Below are positions 1-13,300 of a stretch of DNA of 64,000 nt, one piece after another. Position 1 is the first letter of the stretch, and each line of letters opens with the position of its first letter. The notes under the pieces were generated by a model. It was not told where the DNA came from, searched no databases, and saw only the letters and a program-made list of their open reading frames with translations. Origin of the DNA: Thaumatotibia leucotreta (taxonomy: Eukaryota; Arthropoda; Insecta; Lepidoptera; Tortricidae); contig JALPQI010001018.1 in NCBI GenBank assembly GCA_025490895.1, positions 1 through 64,000 of the forward strand. Reading direction: 5' to 3'. The translations under genes and the position numbers were made by a program.

Positions 1-60
1 CTTCAATCCCTTAGCCGACTCTTACGACACCCGCGGAAAGAGTTGGGGTGGTGACAAATG
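1..60 (-). mobile_element. LINE-tailed repeat family 1, fragment cut by window edge
   Basis: Reverse-complement match to the 5' half of the copies at 15163, 34171 and 36848 (GTCACCACCCCAACTC..., GTCGTAAGAGTCGACTAAGG). The family is non-autonomous and ends in a LINE-like coding tail. Only the head is present and the rest lies outside the window. Confidence 0.7.
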
Positions 61-209
61 GTGAAAAATGACAAATAGCGCGGCGGAAAGGGTGCTTTTT
101 AGAAAATATCTCAAATACGAACAAAAGTCATGCAGGGTGGTGACTATGGGTAATTATCTCCTAATACGTGCATATATACAGGCAATAGGTCTCTGTCAGA
201 GGAATTATA

Positions 210-481
210 CAGGGTGCTCGTAAAAAAAACCGAAAGATTTTAATGCTGGATTCCTGACCATATTTCGAGGTTTTAATGTTATATAAAATTTCCTGGATTG
301 GGCTTGGTTGTTGATATGATAAAAAGTACTGGAAATGTTAAAAAGTATTCAAAAAGACTATAAAAAAAGAAAAAAAATGTTTTTTTTGGTGGAATTGACA
401 TTAGGCCTCATAATATTTTTTGTTTATTTTGATGTCTAGAATGCATAGTTAAAATCTTTCGGAATGCTCGCGAGCACCCTG
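210..481. mobile_element. MITE with CAGGGTGCTCG terminal inverted repeats
   Basis: The left end CAGGGTGCTCGTAAAA...CCGAAAGATTTTAA is matched by the inverted right end TTAAAATCTTTCGG...CGAGCACCCTG. The 272-bp element has no ORF and is flanked by TA/TATA, as expected for a TA-targeting DNA transposon derivative. It lies just downstream of exon 2 of gene C, in its intron 2. Confidence 0.75.
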
Positions 482-521
482 TATAGGCTGATAATGTGAT
501 GTAAATCTTTAAAATACGTAC

Positions 522-1374
522 AGAAGTCGTGCTGGATAACTCCGAGCCATGGAAACCGGCCTATCTGGTCAATAGGCAACACCCCCTCTTGAACGGGAGC
601 TCGGTCAATGGAACACCGCACTGCGCTCCATTTGACCCCGGTGCATGCTGCAACTGCGACAAACTCAGAAAATTTAAACAGAGGTGTCGAAGATAAGGAA
701 TTCAAAATGTAAAATACATTCAAAAGTTCATTACCTATTAAATAACAAGTTGGAAGGGATCACAAGCAGTGCATTAAAGGACACAACTGTGACTCTACTG
801 AAAAATACCCTTATACCATTATGTAGGGCCACAGAATATTTTAAAGACAAACGGGTCTTAATCGTGTAGACTTGCGTTTAATTATATCCTGACATTTCGG
901 GCATGACAGTACACCCGTGGTCGCAGGCAGACTACCCATTAGGCCACAGAATACCCATTTTCTGATATACTAGATACTTAAGGCGAAAAACTGTATACAA
1001 ATGTATGTCCTAAACTGTATCTACTGATTGTGTAATTAGACTAATTAGGATAGGACTGAGATCTATAAAATGTATAAATATTAATTGTTGTATATACACG
1101 GTGTTTTTATAGATTTCCGTTAAATTACTTTATAACATATACCACTCCAATATTGTTTGTCCCTTTTGCTCTTGCACATTGCACATTGTTAAGACCGAAA
1201 GGGACAAACAATTATTAGCGGCTTGTTAAGTTAGCAGACGTTTATGAATAAGGGGGTAAGACTGCACAACACTGTTAACTACATCATAACCGTCATTATT
1301 AAAATAATATTAAATTACTTACGCAAAATCGAGAACACAATTATGAAGAATATTGTCTCGTCCGTTGTCTTCAT
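522..1374 (-). CDS. Serine protease homologue, gene C (5' exons only)
   Basis: Third paralogue of genes A and B. Coding exons are complement(1323..1374) and complement(522..647). Exon 1 encodes a signal peptide (MKTTDETIFFIIVFSIL) and ends at a GTAAGTAA donor in phase 1. Exon 2 is 126 nt, exactly as in A and B. It follows a TTGCAG acceptor, encodes CTGVKWSAVRCSIDR... and IDQIGRFPWLGVIQHDF, and ends TTCT|GTACG in phase 1. The conserved Cys-rich start and RFPWxGVIQ strand match the first beta-strand of chymotrypsin-fold proteins. No equivalent of exon 3 is visible in bases 1-521, so the remaining exons lie beyond the left edge. The start codon was chosen because the hydrophobic stretch follows it directly. 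A secreted role is inferred; the catalytic state cannot be judged here. Confidence 0.72.
1135..1245. repeat. Interspersed inverted-repeat element (GTTTGTCCCTTT)
   Basis: Contains GTTTGTCCCTTT and its inverse AAAGGGACAAAC, then TTAGCGGCTTGTTAAGTTAG. The same block recurs at 29565-29690. It lies in intron 1 of gene C. No coding potential. Confidence 0.6.
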
Positions 1375-1699
1375 AACGATCCTTTGCACTATTTTCTTTC
1401 TAATCTGATCGCAATTATTACATTATCTACTGCATTCGTACAAAAATATAAAAATTAAAAATTTGAAATAAAGTATGTGAAAAACTAACTTGCTTGCTTT
1501 TACAACATCTTGTTCAATACTGAAGGCAAAGAACCGATATCTGTCGATACTTAGTTTATAAAACAAATGCAATGTTTAGTTTCTAAATAACAAAGTTCGC
1601 ATGTGACTTCCTTCAAGCATTATTATTGTTCGACTAGAGAGTCATTACTGTAGGGTTAGCAAGTTAGCACCTGATTGGTGGGACATTATGTCGCTAGAT

Positions 1700-2076
1700 A
1701 GACGTGCCGTCTTTTACTAAATAATAATAATATAAAGCCACTGCGCAGAAAGCGGTGTACACCTCTCTACACTCCTGAGCCGCCTACACCGGTGTTGCCC
1801 CTGACTGTCTCTTGTGACGGCATTTACGGGGGCCCATCTTGTCGGCGGCGAGTCACCGCCTGCTTCGATAGCAAAGAGAAACATTGTTATGGCAAGTGTC
1901 CGGATCTCTTTTCTTTTCCATCTCTTATCCATCCAATTTTCATCACCATAACCCATTAGTATTTTCCATGTAATCTCCAATAGCCTCTGTATGCCTGCTG
2001 AGACCAGTTCACGGATATCTATTTTTGTGCCCGTGAATGGGTTACAGCAGGTGTAAAACACAGCAAATTTCTCCAA
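1700..2076 (-). mobile_element. Possible LINE 3' end with 119-codon open frame
   Basis: A minus-strand frame of 119 codons starts MEKFAVFYTCC. Its distal part (CTCGCCGCCGACAAGATGGG..., ending in TTATTATTATTTAGTAA) resembles the 3' ends of lepidopteran LINEs as I remember them. The proximal part, including GYGDENWMDKRWKRKE, is not recognised. It could be the C-terminus and 3' UTR of a retrotransposon or an unrelated sequence. No splice or promoter evidence supports a host gene. Confidence 0.35.
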
Positions 2077-2099
2077 AATTTCTCTACGTGTTGGATCTG

Positions 2100-3235
2100 T
2101 ATCCCGTGAATTCCCGTGATGAAAGAGAGATACCTACAAAGAATAATATTAGTAAAATAGGAGGATTTATCGCGGCACCAATCGTGTATTCCGGTTCATA
2201 CAGCCAAATATCATAATTCCATATTCCTAAAACGTCGCAATCTCAATTAGTATCATAATGTCTAAAACTTGAAATGATTTTAACCTATTCCTCAAATAGC
2301 TGTATCCCAAAAATGTCTAAAAATCAAATTAACAGCCAAAACTTCACTTTCTCAAACTGCCTAAAATTCAGTATCCTGGAAAAATTAATAAAATTTAGTT
2401 TTTCATAAATAGTTAGCATTCATTAATTAAATTAATACTAAATTTGATAATAAAACACAGTAAAAGGAATATAATAAACACTGTAAAAATATCATTTATG
2501 GTATTCTGAAAAAATGTCATTTTGAAATTTGGTTATTATAAAGCTGTAACATTTCGTATAGGTTTTAGATGTAAGAAGCGAAAGGTAGGGCCATATATTT
2601 TTGGGTCATAGGTATAATTATCAATAGGCAATCTACGACTATTCAAACATATTTCTAGGTAAACAGTTTAGACACCGGGAGACGAATGTTTTTATTGCTC
2701 AATTGAACTTATTAAACATTTGATTTATTGTCATAGCAGTTCAATATTTTACACAATATTTACAAGTTAGACAAACAAAAACTACCCAAATCTCAAGCGA
2801 TACAGGTGGATAAATTGGTCGCGAAATAACCACGTAAGTGGCGTATTAAAAACAATGTTGAAGAATTTAAACTTAATTGCTTAAATAATAGTGACTAAAT
2901 GGGTATTTCTATGCGATTTCTTTACGGGTTTTTGGTTGTTCATTACCATCACCACTTTATTTTCCGTTTTATAAAAGGAAACGAGACTATTATGCCAGAT
3001 AGTAGACAAACATGAGTCTGCTACAAGATAACCGAAAATGACTCCAATAGTTATACGCAGTTCGTCAATAATTTGGCAATGATAATGACTTGATTGGTGC
3101 GACAGAATAATCGCATAGAACTACCCAAATTCATTTGTTTCACATTCAAACGGTGCACAAAACAGAAGCAACTCTGTTACTAGTTCGTAACGTTTAAATA
3201 CGACTGTCAGCAATTTGTACTCGCGTGAGTAGACC
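2100..3235. other. Non-coding interval between genes C and A
   Basis: AT-rich DNA with no convincing ORF. Bases near 2935-3060 resemble, in inverse, bases near 8215-8420 (both carry ACAAACATGAGTCTGCTACA or its relative), so an unclassified repeat is likely. Nothing else seen. Confidence 0.4.
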
Positions 3236-3401
3236 TGGATGCTTAGCCAAGTTGCCAAACGCTAACGCTTAATCGTTAATCGTAAACGAAAGGTTTCGTA
3301 AAGGTAAAGCTACCTGTCTTTGTCGCGCTAATATGAAAGAGTGACGAAGACAATGATACGCTACTAAGCGTCAGCGATTGGCAACTTGACTCAGCATCAA
3401 G
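3236..3401. mobile_element. MITE family 2 (GGTGCTTAGxCAAGTTGCC), copy 1
   Basis: Left end GGATGCTTAGCCAAGTTGCC and right end GGCAACTTGACTCAGCATC are inverse of each other. The interior carries CGCTTAATCGTTAATCGT and TACGCTACTAAGCGT, shared with copies at 15562, 21569, 24395 and 26012. Non-coding. Confidence 0.75.
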
Positions 3402-3457
3402 GAGTTAGAAAGAATACTGTATAAATTGTTCTCTGATGGCCTGGAAAAGACATTGGT

Positions 3458-3540
3458 ATACTCCATTTCAAATTCCATGGTCCGATGCCTCATAAAACTT
3501 TGCAGTGGCATCGGGCCATGGTATTTGAATTTGAGTATAT
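3458..3540. repeat. Short inverted-repeat element
   Basis: CAAATTCCATGGTCCGATGCC is followed about 30 bp later by its inverse, GGCATCGGGCCATGGTATTTG. Related to the element at 28984-29217. Two small overlapping ORFs here are by-products of the palindrome. Confidence 0.55.
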
Positions 3541-3841
3541 AAGGCGACCGGCGGCGAGGGACATTCATAAAGTAGGTAGGTATAGTATCGGCGTGAGGCC
3601 GAAATTGGAACTATCTCGCACGCATGGTTTTCCGTCCAGTCGGTCACCTTAGACCAATGTCGTAACAACAGAACGTAAGATACGTCTCTGTGATGAGATG
3701 TCTTTGAATACAGTGGCTAGACGGGCGCTAGGGGGAACACGGCCCAAGGCGGGACATGACAATTGGAAATTTTCAAATCACTAAAATGGGGAACTATCGG
3801 TTCGGCCCCGAGCGGCAAAAACATACACTACGCCGCTGGTT

Positions 3842-4333
3842 AACCTCCTGCCGCCCAGACTGTAAAATTTGTCAGTGATTTCTCAAGAATTAATATAAGA
3901 AATAGAATGAAATTTCTTGTGTTTCAGGACCCCTTTTAAGCCTTTTAACCCCTTCGCACACTGTAACAACTCCACGCCAACACGGCAGCAACTCGACTCC
4001 CACTCACGATGAGTAGTCAACTAGTTGATCCACCCAATGGTCACTAGTGGAAAATGCGGTGTAAACGAGTGGGCAATGAACATGGTAGCTCGATACACGT
4101 CAGTCGCAAACGCATAGTCGTTGCGTGGACAACGTGTGGTCGTTGCGTGACAAACGAGTCGGGGTTGACCTTTAGTGTACGATGCGTAGGCCACTCGTCG
4201 TACACTACTTTAATATCATTTTTTCATATGTCACAGCGTTTAAATTTCAATGATTCGACTTGAGTCGTGTGGGTGTGGAGTTGATATACTGTGGGAAGAC
4301 CTTTAACAGGCCTGGTGGCAGGAGGTTTAGTAT
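3842..4333. mobile_element. Non-autonomous TIR element (AACCTCCTGCCRCC)
   Basis: Starts TTAACCTCCTGCCGCC and ends GGTGGCAGGAGGTTTA, an inverted pair next to TA. A second inner pair (CAACTCCACGCCAACAC near 3968 and GTGGGTGTGGAGTTG near 4268) adds to the foldback. It sits about 50 bp 3' of the gene A stop codon, so it may form part of that gene's 3' flank. Confidence 0.65.
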
Positions 4334-4385
4334 TTGTTCGAATGGTATAATTTGAATGGTAAATCTGGATGAATACAGGTTCCAA

Positions 4386-7300
4386 TTACGCAGGCATGTG
4401 AGATTCTATCCACTCCATCTGGCTCATGACGTAGATGAAGCGCGCAGGCGCGGCGCACGTCGGGCCGCGAACGCCGAAACCCAACTGCAATCAGATTATC
4501 ATCAGTTCAACCGGATGCCCACAGTTGGGTAGGCCGCTAAAGATTGCCACAATGACCGGTACTTACCTTTTAGGCTAGTAAATAAATAACGAATACAGAA
4601 TGAACAATCTTTTCCCTTGGTATTTTCATGTAAACATCCAAATTTATGTTCCTATCTCAATTAGCTTCAGTGCAATGGATATTGAACCTGTAATTCTACC
4701 GCGAACGTAGAAAACCCCGTCTGTCACTCCAATCACGTCTATATTGAAATGAATGAGACAGATTTTCGCGATGTGACAGCGCACAGATCGATTTCCATAG
4801 CTCCACAACTTCGAAAATCGTAAATTTCTGCTATCTGTCTCTGTCACACCGATGACACCTTCATTGGAGTGACAGAGGCAAACGGTTGCCAAACTCACCA
4901 AGGTCCAGTATATCTCTGACTCCCTGGAAATCAGCACAGCACCAGAATCTATGAAACATGTCACGTGGACGCCCTGTGACGTCGCACAGATTGGGTACGT
5001 GGGCACTAACATCTTGTGGTCTGGCTAGAAAGGGAATTTGGTTTCATCAGTAGTGATCGGAACTTCGGGTGCAAAACTTTAACCCTTTGACCGCCACCTG
5101 ACTAACCGTGACTTATGATATGAGACGCCAACGACGGCTACAGCCGTCAACGTCGCCGAAACAATAGCGACTTACGCGGTAATTCGGAAAGTTCAATTCA
5201 ATATTCGTTTAAATAATCGTGAACGCGTGGCGTCTGGAGCTCGGCATATTCATACTGTTTGGCGGTCAAAAGGTTAAGGAAACTTGTCAAATGGACAAGA
5301 AACAGCACAAGCATCTATAAAATATACACATCTACACGTATGAAAAAATATAACGGAATGGAAAAAAACCTTGGGACGAAATTTTTCTCCTATCAGGATC
5401 AAAATAACTCGCGATTCTGAGTGGAAATCATATTTAAAATTCCAAATACAAAAAAAGCAGAAGAAAAACTTTGAAAACATTAATTGCCCCCTATACAATA
5501 TCGTCGGCTGACAAGCAAAACTGACTATAAAAACTGTCACTACTCTTAGCAACCTCATGTCAGTATTGAATCAGAACTGAGATACGATCTCTATTTCAAG
5601 TAGATATCGTCCATTAAATACAAAAGCGACACAAGTCAAAAAATTACTTTTTACAGGGGAGCTGTTTAAAGATTTTGTATTCGTTTTTTGTTCACAAATT
5701 TTTTTTACAGCATTAATATTATATGTGTTATATATCAATTTGTAGGTATTTTAACTCTCTTTTGATGTGTTTGGTTATTAGAAAGTAATATGTGCTGTGC
5801 AAGCTTTTATGAGCGTATACGTCCGTTTTGCATAAAAAAATAACATTAACTCTGAATGTTTTTTATCCATCAAAGGCCACAAATACAAAAAAATAAGTAG
5901 TTATTTCATTTAAATCATACATAAAATCATGTCTTAAACATTGAAATACTGTTTTTTTAACAAAACTGAATCAGACAAAACTTTTTCTTACTGTTTCTTT
6001 ACTTACATATTGTCAGAACATGTTTATAGGTACCGCAAAACCAAAAAAAAGGGGTTACTTTGATTAATTTTAACTTTGGTTACATATTTTGATGAATTTA
6101 ACGGACGTACTAGTTTAAAATTCAGATATAATTATCGGTTTTCTTCAAGAATCAACCTGCTATATAAAAAAATGTGGTACCTTTAGTTAATAAATATAAA
6201 ATAAATACAACGCGATCAAAGTTATATTGTTGATAATGGAATTAATACTTTGATACCACTTATTTTTACTATACACTGAAAATAGTCCACCTAAATGCAC
6301 GTAAATAATAAAAATCTGTTAAGTACATCTTTAGTTATTTGTTTTTTCTATGTGTATTGTATTTGTGTGGTGGTTAGGTTACTATGATCCCATACTAAAT
6401 GATCCAAATTGATATGTTTTGACGGTTTACTAGTTTTTTCATCAGAATTGATGCAAGAACTTAATTTTTGCCGATACAAAAGTATATCTTTCAATATTTA
6501 ATGGTAGAGATAATACGTCTTTCCTAAAAATCTACTTATGATTAATAATAATGTAACATTTTTTTTTTCTAGACGACATGACAGTTTAGCGCTAGTCTTG
6601 GGTACTACCTATGTAGTGAAGCAATAGGCATGATGACTGTCAAGTCAAGTCAACATCTTTTTTCGATTTTTGAATGATTTACATGAAATACACAAAAGTA
6701 ACGTCACGTTTGTATACTACACTTATATCAAATAAAAGTTCTGTACAATAATGACTGCAGTCTATATTTTAGTAATAATTTATTCGTGTATGATGCCGTG
6801 CATAATGTCTAATAATTTATTTTAAATACAGTCATCATCCCTATGTTGGCATTCCCAAAAGTGAAAAAATAAATACTACTACTATAAGTTTTTAGATTCG
6901 TTAAAACATACACCGGGGTTAGATCTTTGTTTGTTTTACTTGTATTGTATACAAATAATATAATAGGAAAGTATGACAAATACTTAATAATCCGAAGTTT
7001 ATGCCATTATTGTTTCTTCGTAGTCGCAATTATAGGTACACAAAATTCACACTCATCTTCCACACAATCTCTAATATACTTTTAAGTAAAACGAACACAA
7101 TACAAAGTACCACGTTTTACAATTATTTTTTTTATAAGATGTATTGTATTTTTTAAGATTTCATGCAAAAAATACTCAATTATTCAATCTGGTACATTTA
7201 TGGATTTTAATATTATACTGAATTAAAAACGGTTGTAAATGCAACAATGTTTTTTGAAATTCAACATTCCGTATTGCGGCTCCTTTGTTTATAAAGAAAT

Positions 7301-10300
7301 CTAAACCATACATATTTACTTTATTCAAAACAGCATCATGTATAAATATGGCTCCTGTGATTGATGCATTCGAATATATTTTTAATTCAAAAAGGTTGCA
7401 AATCCTAATACGGCAGTTTTGATAAATGAAAAATCAAATTTAAGAGGGTATTTTAAAATTAAAGCTGCCACATTCCGTTTTGTGACTCCTTTTTATAAAA
7501 AGAAACATAATATTTACGTATTTATTTTATTCAAAACGGCCACATCTACAAATATGGCACTTTTGCTTACATATTTTTTAACGTAATCACTTATTTTTTC
7601 GTTTCATGGCACTTTTTCACAAAAATGTCGTGCGTTTTGGTCGACAGTCGAGTCACAACTGACAAAATGGCAGTTTAGCACTGAAATTAGTCTCGAAAGA
7701 GCGATAATGCAAAAAGGGCACCTGCATAATTTTGATACTCACTAACGTCAAATCGACAGGTGTCTTAGTGTCACGTAAAATATTAGTGCTTATAATGTCG
7801 TTTTTGCAATAAAATCATTTTTCACGGTTTTTGAGTTGTGTCGCTTTTGTATTTAATGGACGATATTTGTTACTTAGTGAGTTTTGGTTGTCAACCAACG
7901 AATATGACAGCAAAAAAAACTAGAGAGTAACTGAATAGGCTCTACAGGTGCATTCAGACCAAGCGAACATTCGCTATTCTAACCTCCCACTACGAAATTC
8001 GATCGTTACACAAAACGTGATTGGTTGATTTCGTATAGCGGGGGATAGAACAGCGAATGCTCTTTTGGTCTGAATGCACCTTAAAAAGTGGGCATTATCT
8101 TTATATCTAAATTTACCTCAGCTTTGTCGTCGTACAGGTCGCAGTTTTTGGCGTCCACGATTTCCATTTCATGTACTTCCTTCTGAAACTCTCCATAATC
8201 TGTTCATACATAAAAAGGTAGTTCTATGCGATTATTCAGTCGCAACAATCAAGTCATTACCATTCCCAAATTATTGACGAACTGCATATAAATAGTGGAG
8301 TCATTTTTGGTTATCTTGTAGCAGACGCATGTTTGTCTGCTATTCTGGCATAATAGTGTCGTTTGCTTTTATAAAACGGTAAATAAAGTGGTGATGGTAA
8401 TGAACAAAAAAAAACGCGTAACAAAATCGCATAGAAACACCGAAAAACGTTTAAGTAAACAGTAGACATATTTTCTGAATCATAATACATCTCTTAATAA
8501 CGTATACTTCAATTGTCAACGACCAATAAGCATTCCATACATTTTTTTTTTTAGAATATTCCATTTGTTAAATTTTCATGGGTAAATGAACTCTTTTCTG
8601 TCCGTTATTACCATGATTACAGTAACTTGAATCACACTGGCTTTATGTAAAATTATGCTACTTAATATTTCAGGTGTTAATAAGCCCTTTCATTATTGGT
8701 CCACCTACAAACATGGACTACATGAATGTTTGCATAATTTGAGTAACATAATTTTGCATAAACCCAGCGTGTCTCAAATATCCGTAACCGCGGCAATAGC
8801 AGACAGAAAAACTTAATTCATAAGTGAATTATCAAATTTTCTCGTCCTATGAATGTTTGATGAAAATTTAACTCACCATCTGAAATTTTTACGGCATAAA
8901 TGTTTCCAAATGTTCCACTTCCCTTTATTGGCATGCATATTTGCATTATAGGACCTGCAATTAAGCGTTTATTCGGTTATTGTATACAAAACAAAACTTG
9001 TAGAAATCTAATAATTAGGAATCGTACACAAAAATCAATCGAAAACATTTCTACATCACTTTCCATCTGACTTATTTTAACATGCATAATAATATCAAAC
9101 GAGCACGGAATTTTCGTTGCATAACCAAGCCTACTATACTGCGAAAATCGAAATTCGTAAATTTCGAGGATTTTTCTCTGTCACTCCAACGAAGGCGTCG
9201 TTAGAGTGAGAGAGACAAATCCTCGAAATTTGCGGATTTCGACGTACGCGGCAAGGCCTGTCTATCTAGGGTCAGACACATTTTAAATCGTTCTCGATAG
9301 TAGCGTAAAAGACGCAAACTTGGACTTTTCGGGTTTATCGCACTCTAAATCATCAATTCATCAGTATTTTTCAATTCTAAATATTAGATGTAATATACCA
9401 AAGAATGAACACAAAGTTTACCACCGCCGGACCGATTTGATCCCACGTCAATTCCAATTCGGATAGAAAAACTTTACCCACATTTATCTCTTCCTATATG
9501 ATTAGTACGATTTTATTATACCCGTAATGTTATGAAAACCAAAATAATCATACCAAATTTTCATACAGCTATTTTTAATCAGGATCGAAACTACCTGATC
9601 ACCAGAAAATACAAAAACAGTTAAATCCAAAACAAACATGAATGAAACATATCTACAAAAATGCAATTCGAATTGGGCTTATTACAGTCAAATTAAGTTC
9701 AACATCAAATCTATGAGGTGTTCGAGTTTTTTTAGCTGTAACGATTTTTGAAATAAAACTATTTAAATGGATTATATCGAGTATATCAATTAACTTATAA
9801 TTTCTTTTGTGGGTAGTTTTGTACTTATTTTTCTTATTTTGATGGAGGTAGCTTTACAAAATATCCTCCATTGTCAGTCAGTCGGTATTTAGTTCAATTT
9901 AATTATATCCGCGATAATATAATCCGTTCAAATAGTTTATCTCAAACATGCAATGAAACATTGTTGTTATATGTTCCTTATCTTCCTGCGAAGCATGACG
10001 ATTTAGGTGCGACTAGGACAAGACGTCGGCAAAACTAGTGCTCTTTTTTTATTTCATTCCATATATACATATTATAGTCGTGGCACAGGCATCATGACAT
10101 TCTGCCATTATGCAATACTAAGTATATAAAACTTTGATTGTTTTTGTTATTTATTTCATTTTATATTTGAGAAAAGCACTATACATACCTTGGCCGGAAA
10201 TATGGGGTTGCCCGCCTCAGACCTATGCGTGAAGACAAATTTATCAGCATGCGTACGCATTTTGTGTATAGAAAATGTCAGTTTAGTATGGGACCGCGTC

Positions 10301-13300
10301 CAGCTTTCCGCACGCGTAAGCATGCTTATGCGTTTCTTATTAAATGTCCAATTTCTTAACCCTTAAATGCATGACCTTGACAAAGATTTATTCAAATTTG
10401 AATTCGGACTTGCTGTCAATAGAGTCAAGAATACATGATGCATATATACATCACTATGCATTTAAGGGTTAAGTCAAAATGCTTAAGCATGCTGATATAT
10501 GGGTCTTCACCCTTTATGTCTTCGACCGGTAACCCCTTTCGTCCCGGCCCCGGCCTCTATAGTAATGAATGTACTATTATTTCAAGAGAAGTCATCGTGG
10601 TAACCGAATAAAATATTATGTTCCGACTTTGTATAGCTCTTACCTGGCTTGCTCAGCTCGATGGCAGCGTCTCTGACAAGTTTGACCAGCGCCGTGGTAG
10701 CATAAGTTATTTCCATATACTCCTTGTTGAGTATGTAGCTCTCCACTTCTATTGTGTATTTCAATGTCGCACTGTACCATACTATGAAATTTGTGCTGTT
10801 CCTGAAAAAAAAATATCATTGGCACAACCTAACACAAATAATAATATATGTGTCTTTTTCTTCATTTCAAGTCAACAGCTCATATAAAAATAAGGTACAA
10901 CACTTACCTGAGGATACCTTTGTCGATTTTAGCCATATCGTCTGCAGACGCGAGGGCATATTCCGGGTGTATAAGTACAGCTCCTGTGATACTGTATCGC
11001 ATCTTGTCGGCTGAGTCTGTAATTCATCATCAAATCATCATCATATCATGTAACTATGGCGTGCAAACCGGTTTTTATTTGTATGAGTTTAAGCTGAATA
11101 ACCGTTTATTAACCGGTTTTCCATACTTACCAAAACCAATTTGCATTCCCTACATGTAACTCAGGATACCCTGTGTGGCTAAACCTCGTGAGGCCCACCA
11201 TACAATTTTTTTTAATTTTATTTGAACTTTGCTAAGGAATATTAGTGAATTTCGTTCGTTTGTTTGCCTCAAATCGATTGGAAAGTGTTACTTACGGCCT
11301 CAGTTTTGTGTACAAATGTTTACGGGAGTCGCAGGAAAAAATATGTATAAATAGAGTGACAGCAGCACATTGCCCTATTTTCGTGACTACGCCGGTCTGG
11401 TTTTGACCAGGGAAATTTAGAGAACGTGGCAAATACAGCTTATGGCCTATGCTTCAAATATTACCCACAGGAAAGCCAGACTTAAAGCCGCTCCTATATA
11501 CGAAAATTTGGATCTCGCTCTGCACCAGAACAACGACGACGATACCACAAACAAAATCCAGTGAACTTCACAATCTGAACAATTTTATATTCTCCGATTC
11601 CTTTACCTATCTACTTAAGTGTTTAAGTTTAGTATATATTTTTTTGTAGTTTTGTCTTGTAATTTTAGTTAATTTTAAGTGTTTTTTTTCTCTTGGTGCT
11701 TTGTAGATGCCCCTCGGAAGCCTTTCCTGCCCCACAGGGGCTACTGCATCGTCAGGAAATCTCATCCGCTGCCCAGAATGCCCAAATCCGAAATATTTCA
11801 AAGGCTCCAGGGGTCTTAACATACATCTAACAAAAATACACCGAAGATGCGATACTCAACCTTCAACAAGTACCGCACTGTCCCAGCCAATTATACCGGC
11901 ATCTCCATCTATGCCAGACCACACCGGACCGGACATACCTTTTCACGAAGTTTTTTAAGTAATTTGAAACATTCGCGTCCGATATTAAAACGTATACCTC
12001 GCGGTGCCAGAGTATCAGTGTCCAAATCCCTGAGCCAGACAATCCAAACGATAATTTCAGATAACTCTATACCTAATTGGCAAAACCTACTTTTATTCGC
12101 TTTTAAAGTTTTACATATAAATTCTGATAAAAATTCAAAATCACTGACAAAAAAAGTTAAAGACAACTGTTTTAGGGATGTTTTAATCCAACCTTCTTCC
12201 CACAATTTTAAAACAAACAACAATTTATTTAAAATTGTAGAGACCAAAATTTCCGACGGTGATATAAAAGGAGCAGCCCGCTTGCTATTTTCTGACGATG
12301 CAATAGCTCCATGTAACCCTGAGACTCTCACAGCCCTACACAACAAACATCCACTTCCAGCTACAGACCTTCGCCTACCTGATCCCCCACTACCTGATGA
12401 TCCGAACCTCATCGCTACCACACAGGATGTCCTTGGAGCCGTAATGTCTTTTCCCAATGGCTCTGCTGGAGGTCTGGATGGTCTGACACCTCAGCACCTG
12501 AAAGACCTCCTATGCAGCGGAGAAACGGGGGAACACTCTTAAAGAATCTGACGGCCTTGGTGAACATCATGCTGGCCGGTCAGGTCCCTGACGGAATTAA
12601 GGACATCTTATATGGAGCCAACCTTTGTGCTCTGACCAAAAATGATGGCGGCATCCGACCCATAGCGGTTGGTACCACTTTTCGACGCCTAGTCGCCAAG
12701 ATCGCCTGCCGGTCCATCCTTTCGGAGCTTACACCAGAACTTCAACCTGTCCAGCTAGGGTTTGGCTCCAAAAGCGGATGCGAAGCCGCCGTGCATGCCG
12801 TAAGAACATTCCTTGAACAAAATACAGGCGAAGTTCTGCTTAAGGTGGATGTTTGCAACGCATTCAATTCTGCAGACAGGGGCGCCTTGTTGGCCCAAAT
12901 AAAAGATAAAATTCCCCTCATATATAAATTTCTTTGGCAGTGCTATAGTTCTCCTTCCAAATTATTATATAAAACCAGCATTCTGGCTTCATCTGTAGGT
13001 TGCCAACAAGGTGACCCCCTCGGCCCAGCAATTTTCAGCCTCGTTATACATCCCATCATTAAAGAACTAAATTCAAAATTAAACGTATGGTATTTAGATG
13101 ACGGGACTATTGGTGGTGAAGCATTCTCTGTCCTCGAAGATTTGAAAAAAATAATTACAGACATCTATTGGTCTTTCACTAAACTTTTCCAAATGCGAAC
13201 TTTTTATTGCCGACTCTTGTCCAGACAAGAACAACACAATCGACCTTTTTAGACAACTAGCTCCGGGTATCAAAATTATAAATAAAGAATCGCTTCACCT

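Noticed and set aside
890..955. Minus-strand reading MGSLPATTGVLSCPKCQ resembles part of exon 2 (RLPVTTGML) of gene A
   Set aside because: Similarity is only about ten residues, lacks the flanking RFPW strand and splice sites, and may be chance or repeat sequence.
10582..11159. Several overlapping ORFs on both strands
   Set aside because: They are shadows of exons 3 and 4 of gene A, which use different frames set by splice sites at 10644, 10801, 10908 and 11016.
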